Positions 1-6,000 of a DNA stretch of 7,825 nucleotides are shown piece by piece. The translations under genes were made by a program, and so were the position numbers. The stretch's first letter is position 1, and each line of letters opens with the position of its first letter. Source of the DNA: DATKYV01 sp035528275 (lineage in GTDB: Bacteria; Acidobacteriota; Terriglobia; UBA7540); the NCBI GenBank assembly GCA_035528275.1, contig DATKYV010000013.1, positions 1 through 7,825 on the forward strand, given 5' to 3'. The notes beneath the pieces are model-generated. The model saw only the letters and a program-made list of their open reading frames with translations. It did not search any database and was not told the DNA's origin.

Positions 1-2
1 TC

Positions 3-146
3 AACTGGAACCATCTCGAGATGACGAGCGCTTTGTGGGCCTGCCGCAACTGCGGGCGAGCGTTCACCGCCAATTTCCCGGCTCTGGTGAAAAGTTACCT
101 GGCGCTTGAAAAGCACGACGAAGAAACCGCCGCGTCCGTCAGTTGA
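3..146 (+). CDS. Unrecognised reading frame with a CxxC motif, possibly the 3' end of a gene cut by the window edge
   Basis: This frame is open from base 3 to a TGA at 144-146. If it starts inside the window, the ATG at 21 would give a 41-residue protein. The visible part reads LWACRNCGRAF early on, so there is one CxxC pair that could be half of a zinc-binding site, then an acidic tail rich in E, D and A. No second CxxC or His pair follows, so a complete zinc ribbon is not visible. I see no good ribosome binding site before the ATG at 21, which makes a gene entering from the left more likely than a stand-alone small gene. It converges with the sulfatase gene. I do not recognise the family and it could be non-coding. 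Confidence 0.3.
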   Translation, partial: NWNHLEMTSALWACRNCGRAFTANFPALVKSYLALEKHDEETAASVS

Positions 147-296
147 CGGACAGCCCGGCGAGCCAGTAGCGCACGGTTCCTCGCCGATCGTGCACAATCC
201 GCAAGGCCCGCCGCAATTAGCCTCAGCCTTCCGCTCCGATTCGCACTCGACGCTGTCTACCGGCAAGCTTCAGAATTTCAATATTCTTTGACTGGA
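147..296. other. Intergenic region between converging reading frames; no gene seen
   Basis: No convincing coding sequence is present. The only structure I notice is a weak AT-rich inverted repeat, AGAAT (272-276) and ATTCT (283-287) with a six-base loop, lying just past the stop codon of the sulfatase gene. It has a five-base stem and no U-tract in the sulfatase direction, so I do not call it a terminator. Confidence 0.4.
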
Positions 297-1685
297 CTAT
301 TCTTCAGGTGGAGATTCTTCACTTTCGAAAATCTCCAAGGGCGGTGGCAGGAAATCGTTGGTGTTGCTCATCCACCGGCTGAGCATTTCTTGCAGCCTGT
401 GGACGGTATCCGCCATGGCCGGATCGCCGGCCAGATTCTTCGTCTCCCCCGGATCGCGCTCCAGATCGTAGAGCTCAACTTCGGGACGCGGTTGTGCAAA
501 GAACCTCTGCTCGAACCTCGCGCTGAGCTTCCCCTCCTCCCGGACCTCGAGAATTGAATTCCAACTCGGGGAGCGCTTCAGGTCCCTGACGGGTCGATAG
601 GGCAACTCCGGCCGGTAGTTTTGGATGAGCTTGAAGCGACGTGTGCGAACCGCGCGAATCAGGTCCAGATTGTCGTGCCAGTTGCGCTCGGCGAAGATCG
701 CTTCACGCGGGCGATACTCCTCGCCTCGAAGGAGTTTCAGCAAGCTCGAGCCTTCCATGATCTCGGGGATGGGAATTCCCGCGGCATCCAGCCAAGTGGG
801 CGGCAGATCGATAAGCGATGCAAGGTCTGAAGAGACCCGGCCGGGCTTGATCGTGCCGGGCCATCGGGCGATGAACGGGACCTGGATCCCGGGATCATAG
901 AGCGTTCCCTTGGCGCCGGGAAAGGGCATGCCATTGTCACTCACGAAGATGACCAGAGTGTTTTCGGCGAGGCCGTGCTCCTCGAGAAGAGCGAGGATCT
1001 TGCCGACGTTGCCGTCCATCCGGCCGATCTCACCGTAGTAATGGGCCAGGTCCTTGCGGATTGCGGGTGTGTCGGGCAAGAAATCGGGCACGACTACCGT
1101 CTTGGGGTCATGCGAAGGCGACAGCCCGGCGGGCAGGTAGGGGCGATGAGGATCGTGGAAACCGATGTGGAGATAAAAAGAGCGGTCCTTGGGGCGTTCT
1201 TCAAAGAAAGCGGCCAGCGGCTTGGCCCCTCCGACAAAGTCCCAGCGCTTCCAGAACTGCTTGCCCAAATGCACTTTCTTGTAAGCGCCGACAAAATAGC
1301 CCGCCTTCTTGAGATGCTCGAGGATGGTTAAATAGTGGGAGCGAAGCGGGGAGTGCAGGCGCGCCGTCCCCGTGGCGTGAGCCGAACGGCCGGTGAGGAT
1401 CGAAGAGCGGCTGGGACTGCACTGAGGGGATGTAACGAAGGCGTTAGTAAACCGCATCCCCTCGAGCGCCAGGCGGTCCAGGTGGGGGGTGTGGATCGTC
1501 GGATTCCCGTAACAGCCGACGTCGGGAGCGCTTTGGTCGTCAGATACCAGGAAGAGGAAATTGGGGGGAGTGGATGATCCCGCGGACGCTCCGCCGGGTG
1601 AAGACAGCCCGCGACCGCGCAACTCGCCAACTGTGAACGCGCTCAGCGCCAGGCTCGTGTTTTCAAGGAACTTCCTCCGGTTCAT
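297..1685 (-). CDS. Exported type I sulfatase, heparan-N-sulfatase (SGSH) like
   Basis: A 462-residue hydrolase of the alkaline phosphatase/sulfatase fold, expected to cleave sulfate esters or N-sulfate groups of polysaccharides outside the cytoplasm. The N-terminus NRRKFLEN followed by a hydrophobic stretch is a twin-arginine signal. The sulfatase signature CSPSR is at 89-93, with C89 the residue normally converted to formylglycine. Metal-site residues are visible as DD 49-50, HDPH 177-180 and SDNG 249-252; KKVHLGK (136-142) and K259 fit the substrate-sulfate lysines. The run of HDPHRPY, PDTPA, IGRMDGNVG and TLVIFVSDNG resembles N-sulphoglucosamine sulphohydrolase more than aryl sulfatases. 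The frame stays open upstream to 1826, but ATG 1685 begins the twin-arginine signal and has AAGG three bases before it; an adjacent GTG at 1688 is also possible. It lies 52 bases downstream of the broken membrane-protein gene on the same strand. Substrate is inferred, not seen. Confidence 0.93.
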   Translation of the reverse strand: MNRRKFLENTSLALSAFTVGELRGRGLSSPGGASAGSSTPPNFLFLVSDDQSAPDVGCYGNPTIHTPHLDRLALEGMRFTNAFVTSPQCSPSRSSILTGRSAHATGTARLHSPLRSHYLTILEHLKKAGYFVGAYKKVHLGKQFWKRWDFVGGAKPLAAFFEERPKDRSFYLHIGFHDPHRPYLPAGLSPSHDPKTVVVPDFLPDTPAIRKDLAHYYGEIGRMDGNVGKILALLEEHGLAENTLVIFVSDNGMPFPGAKGTLYDPGIQVPFIARWPGTIKPGRVSSDLASLIDLPPTWLDAAGIPIPEIMEGSSLLKLLRGEEYRPREAIFAERNWHDNLDLIRAVRTRRFKLIQNYRPELPYRPVRDLKRSPSWNSILEVREEGKLSARFEQRFFAQPRPEVELYDLERDPGETKNLAGDPAMADTVHRLQEMLSRWMSNTNDFLPPPLEIFESEESPPEE

Positions 1686-1737
1686 CACCCTTCTGGCCCA
1701 TCTTAGCGAAGCCGCGTCGATTTTGCAGCAGGCTTCT

Positions 1738-2406
1738 TCACTTCGGTTCGAGCCCGGTTGCCGGCCGCCGGTGCCGGTCAATCCAGTAGGCCCACGGAAC
1801 GAAAAGCCAGCCGGCCAGTCCCACAATCACGATTGCCCTAACGCCGGGTGGCGGCGGGCCCGCGAGATTCAAGGCATAGATCGCGGCGAGAACGACAACG
1901 AGCGACCAGAATGCGTAACGCCCCGTGCGATCTTGCGCGCCGGTGAAGCGCCAATAGAGAATCACCCCGGTTACGAAGATGCCCCCCTCCACCAGCACGG
2001 TCGCCCACAGACTATTCCACAGTCCCAGCCCCACATAAGTCGTGCCGCCGGGGAGGAGAAGCAGATCGGATCAATGACTAACCGCATCGAGGATCCAGTG
2101 GCTGGAGACACAGCCTCCCACAATCCATGCGCCGCGGGAATTGCGGCGCGCGGCGAAATAACCGAGCCCCAGCAGCGCCGCCCATGCGAGCGCGCCAACC
2201 AGGCTGTGGGTGATGGGATAGTCGTAAAAGTCGAGCGGCGTCACCACGGTGTTTCCCGGGTCGATGCGAACGTGTTCCAAACCCAAGAGAAGAAGAATCG
2301 GCCAGAGCAGATCAACGAATTGCACGGAAAGGAACAGCGTTCCGAGGGACGTCCGGGGAGCCAAGCGCTTGGCCGCAAACCCGACGGCATAATGACCAAT
2401 GAACAT
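1738..2406 (-). pseudogene. Multi-pass membrane protein gene interrupted by an in-frame TGA
   Basis: Two open frames, 2406-2074 and 2070-1738, are in the same reading frame and separated only by TGA at 2071-2073 (codon 112 of 222). Together they read as one integral membrane protein: it begins MFIGHYAVGFAAKR, has a segment FVDLLWPILLLLG, a loop with HVRIDPGNTVVTPLD, the motif PITHSL, then SHWILDAVSH, the stop, and LLLLPGGTTYVGLGLWNS, and ends with more hydrophobic segments and WAYWIDRHRR. From memory, intact relatives are single proteins of this length with HRPD where this gene has H-stop-S-D, so an arginine codon (CGA to TGA) appears lost. The downstream half has no Shine-Dalgarno before its first candidate start, GTG 2034, so re-initiation looks unlikely. 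The family has no function I can name; the spaced His and Asp residues recall membrane metal-dependent hydrolases. Start 2406 is chosen by family resemblance; its ribosome binding site is weak. It may be a true pseudogene, a sequencing error or a readthrough gene. Confidence 0.8.
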
Positions 2407-2558
2407 GCCGCTAGCATACACCAGAGCGGCGTCTCCAATCAGGGGGGAGGATCGCAATCTGCGCCAAATGCAGACGGAGAAAAAGCCGCAACCAAAAGCC
2501 GGTCACATCCATCTTTATCTATGGTGTCGTAAGGTGATTCAATACAGAGGGGTGACAG
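2407..2558. promoter_or_regulatory. Divergent intergenic region between the membrane-protein gene and msrB
   Basis: These 152 bases separate two genes transcribed away from each other, so both promoters should be here. I could not find a convincing -35/-10 pair in either direction. The clear element is a Shine-Dalgarno GAGGGG at 2547-2552, six bases before the GTG at 2559, which supports that start for msrB. Confidence 0.45.
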
Positions 2559-3185
2559 GTGCTTCCAAGCGCATCCATACGCTGGCGGGGTCTCAGAAGC
2601 CCGAGCCAGAGACTCGCGGCAATCCTTGCGGTGGCGGCAGCGGTCGGTGGCCTGCCGGCCTGCGGTAATGCCAGAAATGCCACCAGCGCTGGCCAGCCCA
2701 GGAGGTTGAATGCCGCCCCAGCCCGTGTGGCAATTGTGGAGTTCACCGACTCAGGCGAAAGGAAAGGTCTCGTGATGAGCGACAAAGTGGTGAAATCCGA
2801 CGAAGACTGGAAGCAGATTCTGACTTCCGAGCAGTTTGCCGTGACCCGAAAGAAGGGGACCGAGCGGGCCTTCACGGGCAAATACCACGACAACCACGAG
2901 AAGGGCATTTACCGCTGTGTCTGCTGCGGGACGGCGCTGTTCAGTTCGGACACGAAATTCGATTCGGGCACCGGCTGGCCGAGCTTCTGGGCGCCGATTG
3001 CCGAGGAGAACGTCCAAACGGAATCCGATACAAGCTACGGCATGATCCGCACCGAGGTGATGTGCAAGAAATGCGACGCGCACCTCGGCCACGTCTTCAA
3101 CGACGGCCCCCGGCCCACCGGCTTGCGTTACTGCATCAATTCCGCCGCGCTGGACTTTGCAAAAAAGCAAGCGACGGAGAAATGA
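2559..3185 (+). CDS. msrB: Methionine-R-sulfoxide reductase MsrB, predicted lipoprotein
   Basis: Reduces the R-epimer of methionine sulfoxide in proteins. The full frame is 208 residues from a GTG start. Residues 1-35 look like a lipoprotein signal: basic n-region, hydrophobic stretch LAAILAVAAAVGG, then lipobox LPAC with C35. A short linker and VAIVEFTDSGERKG (57-70) lead into the MsrB domain, about 80-200. Zinc ligands are C120/C123 (CVCC) and C169/C172 (CKKC); GTGWPSF (137-143) and HLGHVFNDGP (175-184) are family signatures, and C192 in RYCINS is the catalytic cysteine. The position often holding a resolving cysteine (RAFxG) is T106, so recycling may use C122 or go directly through a reductant. 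GTG 2559 has GAGGGG six bases upstream. An internal ATG at 2775 also has a good site (GAAAGG, seven-base spacing) and would give a 136-residue cytosolic enzyme. The segment 57-70 resembles other secreted MsrBs as I remember them, which favours the long form. Confidence 0.93.
   Translation: MLPSASIRWRGLRSPSQRLAAILAVAAAVGGLPACGNARNATSAGQPRRLNAAPARVAIVEFTDSGERKGLVMSDKVVKSDEDWKQILTSEQFAVTRKKGTERAFTGKYHDNHEKGIYRCVCCGTALFSSDTKFDSGTGWPSFWAPIAEENVQTESDTSYGMIRTEVMCKKCDAHLGHVFNDGPRPTGLRYCINSAALDFAKKQATEK
2710..2775 (+). other. Possible 21-codon ORF inside msrB with a perfect Shine-Dalgarno
   Basis: In the +1 frame relative to msrB, AGGAGG (2700-2705) stands four bases before ATG 2710. The ORF reads MPPQPVWQLWSS and onward, and ends at TGA 2773-2775, which shares its A with the internal msrB ATG at 2775 (TGATG). 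This is the layout of translational coupling and could feed ribosomes to the short MsrB form. It could equally be chance, because AGGAGG is also ordinary coding sequence for arginines in the long form. Confidence 0.2.
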
Positions 3186-3207
3186 CTTCCGCGCAAACGT
3201 TTCAATC

Positions 3208-3227
3208 CTGCTGGATCGAGCCAGCAG
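3208..3227. terminator. Inverted repeat just downstream of msrB, candidate terminator hairpin without U-tract
   Basis: CTGCTGG (3208-3214) pairs perfectly with CCAGCAG (3221-3227) around a six-base loop, 22 bases after the msrB stop. A second small hairpin follows: CCGGA (3234-3238), a three-base loop, and TCCGG (3242-3246). No run of T follows on either strand, so this is not a textbook intrinsic terminator. It could act as an RNA-stabilising stem or a Rho-type stop. Confidence 0.35.
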
Positions 3228-3258
3228 CGGAGTCCGGAACCTCCGGGAACCGCATCCT

Positions 3259-3478
3259 TCACCCTTCTGAGACCCGACTCCATTTTGCCGATGAGTCCTT
3301 CCTGGTGGGTCCCGAAGAGGTTTCCCTCAGTATCCTGGCAGTAGACCAGGTATCCGACGCCGGGGATGGCCATCTTCGGCATCATAACCTTGCCTCCGTT
3401 TGCGCTGACTTTCTCTACGGGACCATCTGAAGATTCCTCCTCCCCTGAGTTTTTCCTCACCGTGATATTTCTTGTCAC
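3259..3478 (-). pseudogene. Remnant of a VOC (glyoxalase/bleomycin-resistance fold) protein, C-terminal part only
   Basis: On the minus strand, from about 3418 to 3302, the frame reads VEKVSANGGKVMMPKM, then AIPGVGYLVYCQDTEGNLFG, a clear C-terminal half-domain of a VOC family protein of the kind with GGKV..PK..IPGVG and D.EGN.FG motifs. The frame then runs on without the expected end. If read one base over from about 3302, it gives KDSSAK, close to the usual family ending, and stops at TGA 3259-3261, so a frameshift near 3302 is likely. Upstream of 3418 the resemblance fades (SGEEESSDGP) and the N-terminal half of the fold, with its metal ligands, is absent; the same DNA soon enters the nitrilase gene. 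With half the fold missing and the frame broken, this is a relic. The exact left and right limits are estimates. Confidence 0.62.
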
Positions 3479-3553
3479 GGCGTTTGAAGATTCCGGGCTC
3501 GCAGGATACGATAACCGGCGAAAACCAGGGGCCGCGAGCCTCAGAGAGGCTTC

Positions 3554-4402
3554 ATGAGCAGAGCACGGATGGAATCGCGCCGAGAATTTCTGAAAAGCTC
3601 CGCCGGGCTTTTCGCCCTGGCTGTTGGCGTTCCGGGGCGGTCCCGGGGGGCGCCCTCCGATCCCTCGCCGTCGCAGCGCATCACACTCGCGCAGCTCGAG
3701 GCGACGCACGATGTGAAAAGGAATCTCGACCGGGCACGCGAGGCCTTCGTGCAAGCCCGGAAAGACGGCGCCGGTTGGATTATGTTTCCCGAGTGTTTCC
3801 TGAGCGGCTACTACACGGGGTTTGATGGGGTGGAAGTGGCCATGGCTTTCGCTGAAATCCAGAACCTCTGCCGCGAAGCTGCCCTAATCGGTCTGATCGG
3901 GACCGGCTGGAAAGAAAAGGATAAGACGTACAATCAGATCCGCATCGTTGACGCGCAAGGCCTGCTGGCGGACCAGTACGCGAAGAGCTGCCTCTGCTAC
4001 TCCGAATCGGATTTCACGGCTGGCGGATATCCCATGGTTCACACCCTGGGCGGGATCAAATTCGGGACTCTCATCTGCAACGACATGTGGGTTACGCCGG
4101 GCTTCAGCGACGGACCCGACCCGCATCTCTCGCTGAAGCAGGCGCGCGCGGGCGCCCAGGTCATCTTCCTGGCCGCCAACAGCGGGACCGAACTCAAGTA
4201 TCGGTCCTATCATGAGTCAAACCTTTTCACCCGCGCCGCGGAAGCCAAATGCCCCATCGTCGTCGTCAATGCTTTCGAAACACCTGAAATCAACGCTACC
4301 TCCGGCGTGGTGGGGACGAATTTCGAGTATCTCTCCTCGTTGCCGCGAAACCACGAGACAGTGCAAACAGTCGAATTCTCACCCGCCAACCGTGACTCGT
4401 AG
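3554..4402 (+). CDS. Twin-arginine-exported nitrilase-superfamily carbon-nitrogen hydrolase
   Basis: A 282-residue enzyme expected to hydrolyse an amide, carbamoyl or nitrile C-N bond. Residues 1-32 hold a twin-arginine signal (SRREFLKSS then a hydrophobic stretch LFALAVGV), so the enzyme should act outside the cytoplasm. The Glu-Lys-Cys triad is visible: E80 in FPECFLSGYY, K144 in YAKSCLCY, and C175 in GTLICNDMW. Further family features are QARAGAQVIFLAANSG (196-211) and the RAAEAKCPIVVVNA strand (227-240). Length is normal for the family with a signal added. The sequence around K144 and C175 departs from the usual K.HLF and CYD patterns, so it does not fit a well-known subfamily, and the substrate is unknown. 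ATG 3554 has GAGAGG four bases upstream; ATG 3569 would also keep the twin-arginine motif. The gene converges with the RACo-like gene, with 27 bases between the two stops. Confidence 0.88.
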   Translation: MSRARMESRREFLKSSAGLFALAVGVPGRSRGAPSDPSPSQRITLAQLEATHDVKRNLDRAREAFVQARKDGAGWIMFPECFLSGYYTGFDGVEVAMAFAEIQNLCREAALIGLIGTGWKEKDKTYNQIRIVDAQGLLADQYAKSCLCYSESDFTAGGYPMVHTLGGIKFGTLICNDMWVTPGFSDGPDPHLSLKQARAGAQVIFLAANSGTELKYRSYHESNLFTRAAEAKCPIVVVNAFETPEINATSGVVGTNFEYLSSLPRNHETVQTVEFSPANRDS

Positions 4403-4429
4403 CACGCAGCCTGGACGCTGGGACGTGAG

Positions 4430-5959
4430 CTACGTCGGCGAACGCTCGGGAAATTGCATCTCTTCCACGAAGATTTCCTGGAATTGCGGGTCGGCGTGAA
4501 GGGAAACGTGCTCGGTCTTGGCGCGAATCGAGGCGTAGTTGTACGCCTCGTCGTCGGCGTTGAAGAGGGCCAGCTTGTTTCCGAGCAGTGCCGTGTTGCC
4601 CGCTGGTTGAACCATCGATGGCGGAAAAGCAATGAGACCGATTCGCTGCGCGCTGGCGCGGCTGATGTAGTTGCCGAAAGCCCCGGCCAGATAAAGTCGA
4701 GTCAAATCTCCTGCCTGAGCGCCCCAGTGCTGGAGCAGAATGCGGATGCCCGCTGCGATGGCGCCTTTGGCCAGTTGCAGTTCGCGGATGTCGCTCTGCG
4801 TCAAGGAAACGGGAGGAGCGAGCTTCAATCCTCCGTCCGCGCCGCTCAGCCGCCCGCTGGGATGGATTAACCCCAACTCGAGTCCCGCGGCCACCGCATC
4901 CACCAATCCGCTCCCGCAGATTCCTCGCGGCGCAACGTTGCCGAGCACGTGACATTGCAGGCGGCCGTTATCAACCTTCACCGCCGAGATCGCTCCCGTC
5001 GCCGCCCGCATGCCCATGGAGATTCGCGCGCCCTCGAAAGCCGGTCCCGCCGCCGTGGACGCGCAGAGCAGCCGCTCGCGGTTTCCGATGACGATTTCCC
5101 CGTTGGTCCCAAGGTCCACAAGGCCGACGAGCACAGGACTCTCGGCGAGCTTGGTCGCCAGGATTCCCGCCAGGATATCGCTGCCCACGAAACTCCCCAG
5201 GCAGGGCAGGAAGCGCACCGGAGGGTCGCTTTTGAGTTTCCAGCCGAGTTCGCGGGCGCGAAAAACCTCGAGCCCGGCGCGCTGGGGCTCGAAAGGATAG
5301 TGGGCAAGCGGCGCGACATCGATTCCGCAAAACAGATGATGCATGACCGTGTTGCCCGCGATCGCCACGGACTGGACCCAGCGGCCAGGGACTCTGGCGC
5401 CTTCAAGCAATTCTTCAATGAGCCTCCCTACCTGTTTGCGAATCAGCGTGCTCAGCCGGCGCAAGCCGTTCTCCGCCAGCGCGAAGGAGATCCGGCTCAT
5501 CACGTCCGCGCCGGCGCGCGCCTGGAGGTTGAGGGCCGTACGCACCGAAAGCACGTGCGCGTTGCTGAGATCGAGCAACTGGGCCACCAGGGTTGTGGTC
5601 CCCAGGTCCACGGCGACGCCCAATCCCTCGCGCGGCGTGAATTCAAACGCCGAACTGTCTGCGAGGATGGCCGCTTCCCACTGTCCGAGCTCGAGCGTCA
5701 AATCGCACTCCGCCCGGCTCACACACGCGAGGCGCCAGCCGGCGTCAAGCTCCTCGCGCGTCAGGAGCGCTTCCTGCTCCGGCGTGACGGGCAGCGAGCC
5801 GCGCGCCACCCGAATGCGGCAGCCTTTGCATCGCGCCCGTCCGCCGCAAGGAAACTCCACGCCGTGCGCGAACAGGACATCCTGCAGGGGAGCGCCACGC
5901 TCGAGCTTGAAGCGCTTCCCCAGCGGCTGCAGCTCGATTTGGACACGGTCCTTCTTCAT
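4430..5959 (-). CDS. [2Fe-2S]/ASKHA reductive activator of corrinoid proteins (RACo/RamA-like, DUF4445)
   Basis: ATP-dependent reductase that restores inactive Co(II) corrinoid to Co(I) in methyl-transfer systems; cytoplasmic. The 509 residues divide into an N-terminal ferredoxin domain (about 1-95) with cluster ligands C38, C44, C47 and C79 in FPCGGRARCKGC and RLACVSR, and a C-terminal ASKHA ATPase-like domain from about 112. In the latter, VDLGTTTLVAQL (117-128) and VDLGTNGEIVIGN (281-293) are the two phosphate-type motifs, RGICGSGLVDA (345-355) is conserved, and LAGAFGNYIS (424-433) is the adenosine-type motif. The linker is only about 15 residues, whereas characterised RACo proteins run to about 600 residues and include a middle domain; this one seems to lack it. 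ATG 5959 is the first start after an in-frame TAG and has no strong Shine-Dalgarno. It follows the methyltransferase gene by 41 bases, so it is probably co-transcribed. Confidence 0.92.
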   Translation of the reverse strand: MKKDRVQIELQPLGKRFKLERGAPLQDVLFAHGVEFPCGGRARCKGCRIRVARGSLPVTPEQEALLTREELDAGWRLACVSRAECDLTLELGQWEAAILADSSAFEFTPREGLGVAVDLGTTTLVAQLLDLSNAHVLSVRTALNLQARAGADVMSRISFALAENGLRRLSTLIRKQVGRLIEELLEGARVPGRWVQSVAIAGNTVMHHLFCGIDVAPLAHYPFEPQRAGLEVFRARELGWKLKSDPPVRFLPCLGSFVGSDILAGILATKLAESPVLVGLVDLGTNGEIVIGNRERLLCASTAAGPAFEGARISMGMRAATGAISAVKVDNGRLQCHVLGNVAPRGICGSGLVDAVAAGLELGLIHPSGRLSGADGGLKLAPPVSLTQSDIRELQLAKGAIAAGIRILLQHWGAQAGDLTRLYLAGAFGNYISRASAQRIGLIAFPPSMVQPAGNTALLGNKLALFNADDEAYNYASIRAKTEHVSLHADPQFQEIFVEEMQFPERSPT

Positions 5960-6000
5960 CGTTTCAGGATTCTACGCGAGCACGGAGGGTTTGCGACGCT

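Noticed and set aside
272..287. Hairpin AGAAT/ATTCT past the sulfatase stop as an intrinsic terminator
   Set aside because: The stem is five AT-rich pairs and no T-run follows in the sulfatase direction.
147..1132. Repeated 12-mer GACAGCCCGGCG near 148 and near 1121
   Set aside because: Two copies in GC-rich sequence, one of them within coding sequence, with no shared flanks; chance is enough.
1686..1826. Longer start for the sulfatase (frame open to 1826)
   Set aside because: It would place 47 non-conserved residues before a good twin-arginine signal and overlap the end of the upstream membrane-protein gene. The start at 1685 fits the signal peptide.
2032..2034. GTG as the start of a separate second membrane-protein gene after the TGA
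   Set aside because: There is no Shine-Dalgarno before it, and the sequence directly after the TGA (LLLLPGGTTY) already looks like conserved protein, so the two halves are better read as one broken gene.
2071..2073. TGA as a selenocysteine codon
   Set aside because: The expected residue at this place in remembered relatives is arginine, not cysteine, and no hairpin of SECIS type is apparent immediately downstream.
1561..2532. 323-codon open frame on the + strand across the sulfatase start and the broken membrane-protein gene
   Set aside because: Its composition (R, P, G, E, Q rich) and lack of any motif or binding site mark it as a shadow. The minus strand carries clear family features through the same bases.
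3128..3754. 208-codon minus-strand frame taken as a whole gene
   Set aside because: Only about 40 residues in its middle look like a protein family (VOC). The rest is antisense to the nitrilase and msrB genes.
4403..4436. Terminator between the converging nitrilase and RACo-like genes
   Set aside because: Only four- and five-base stems are visible (for example GACGT 4422-4426 with ACGTC 4432-4436, which overlaps the RACo-like stop codon) and no T-run follows.
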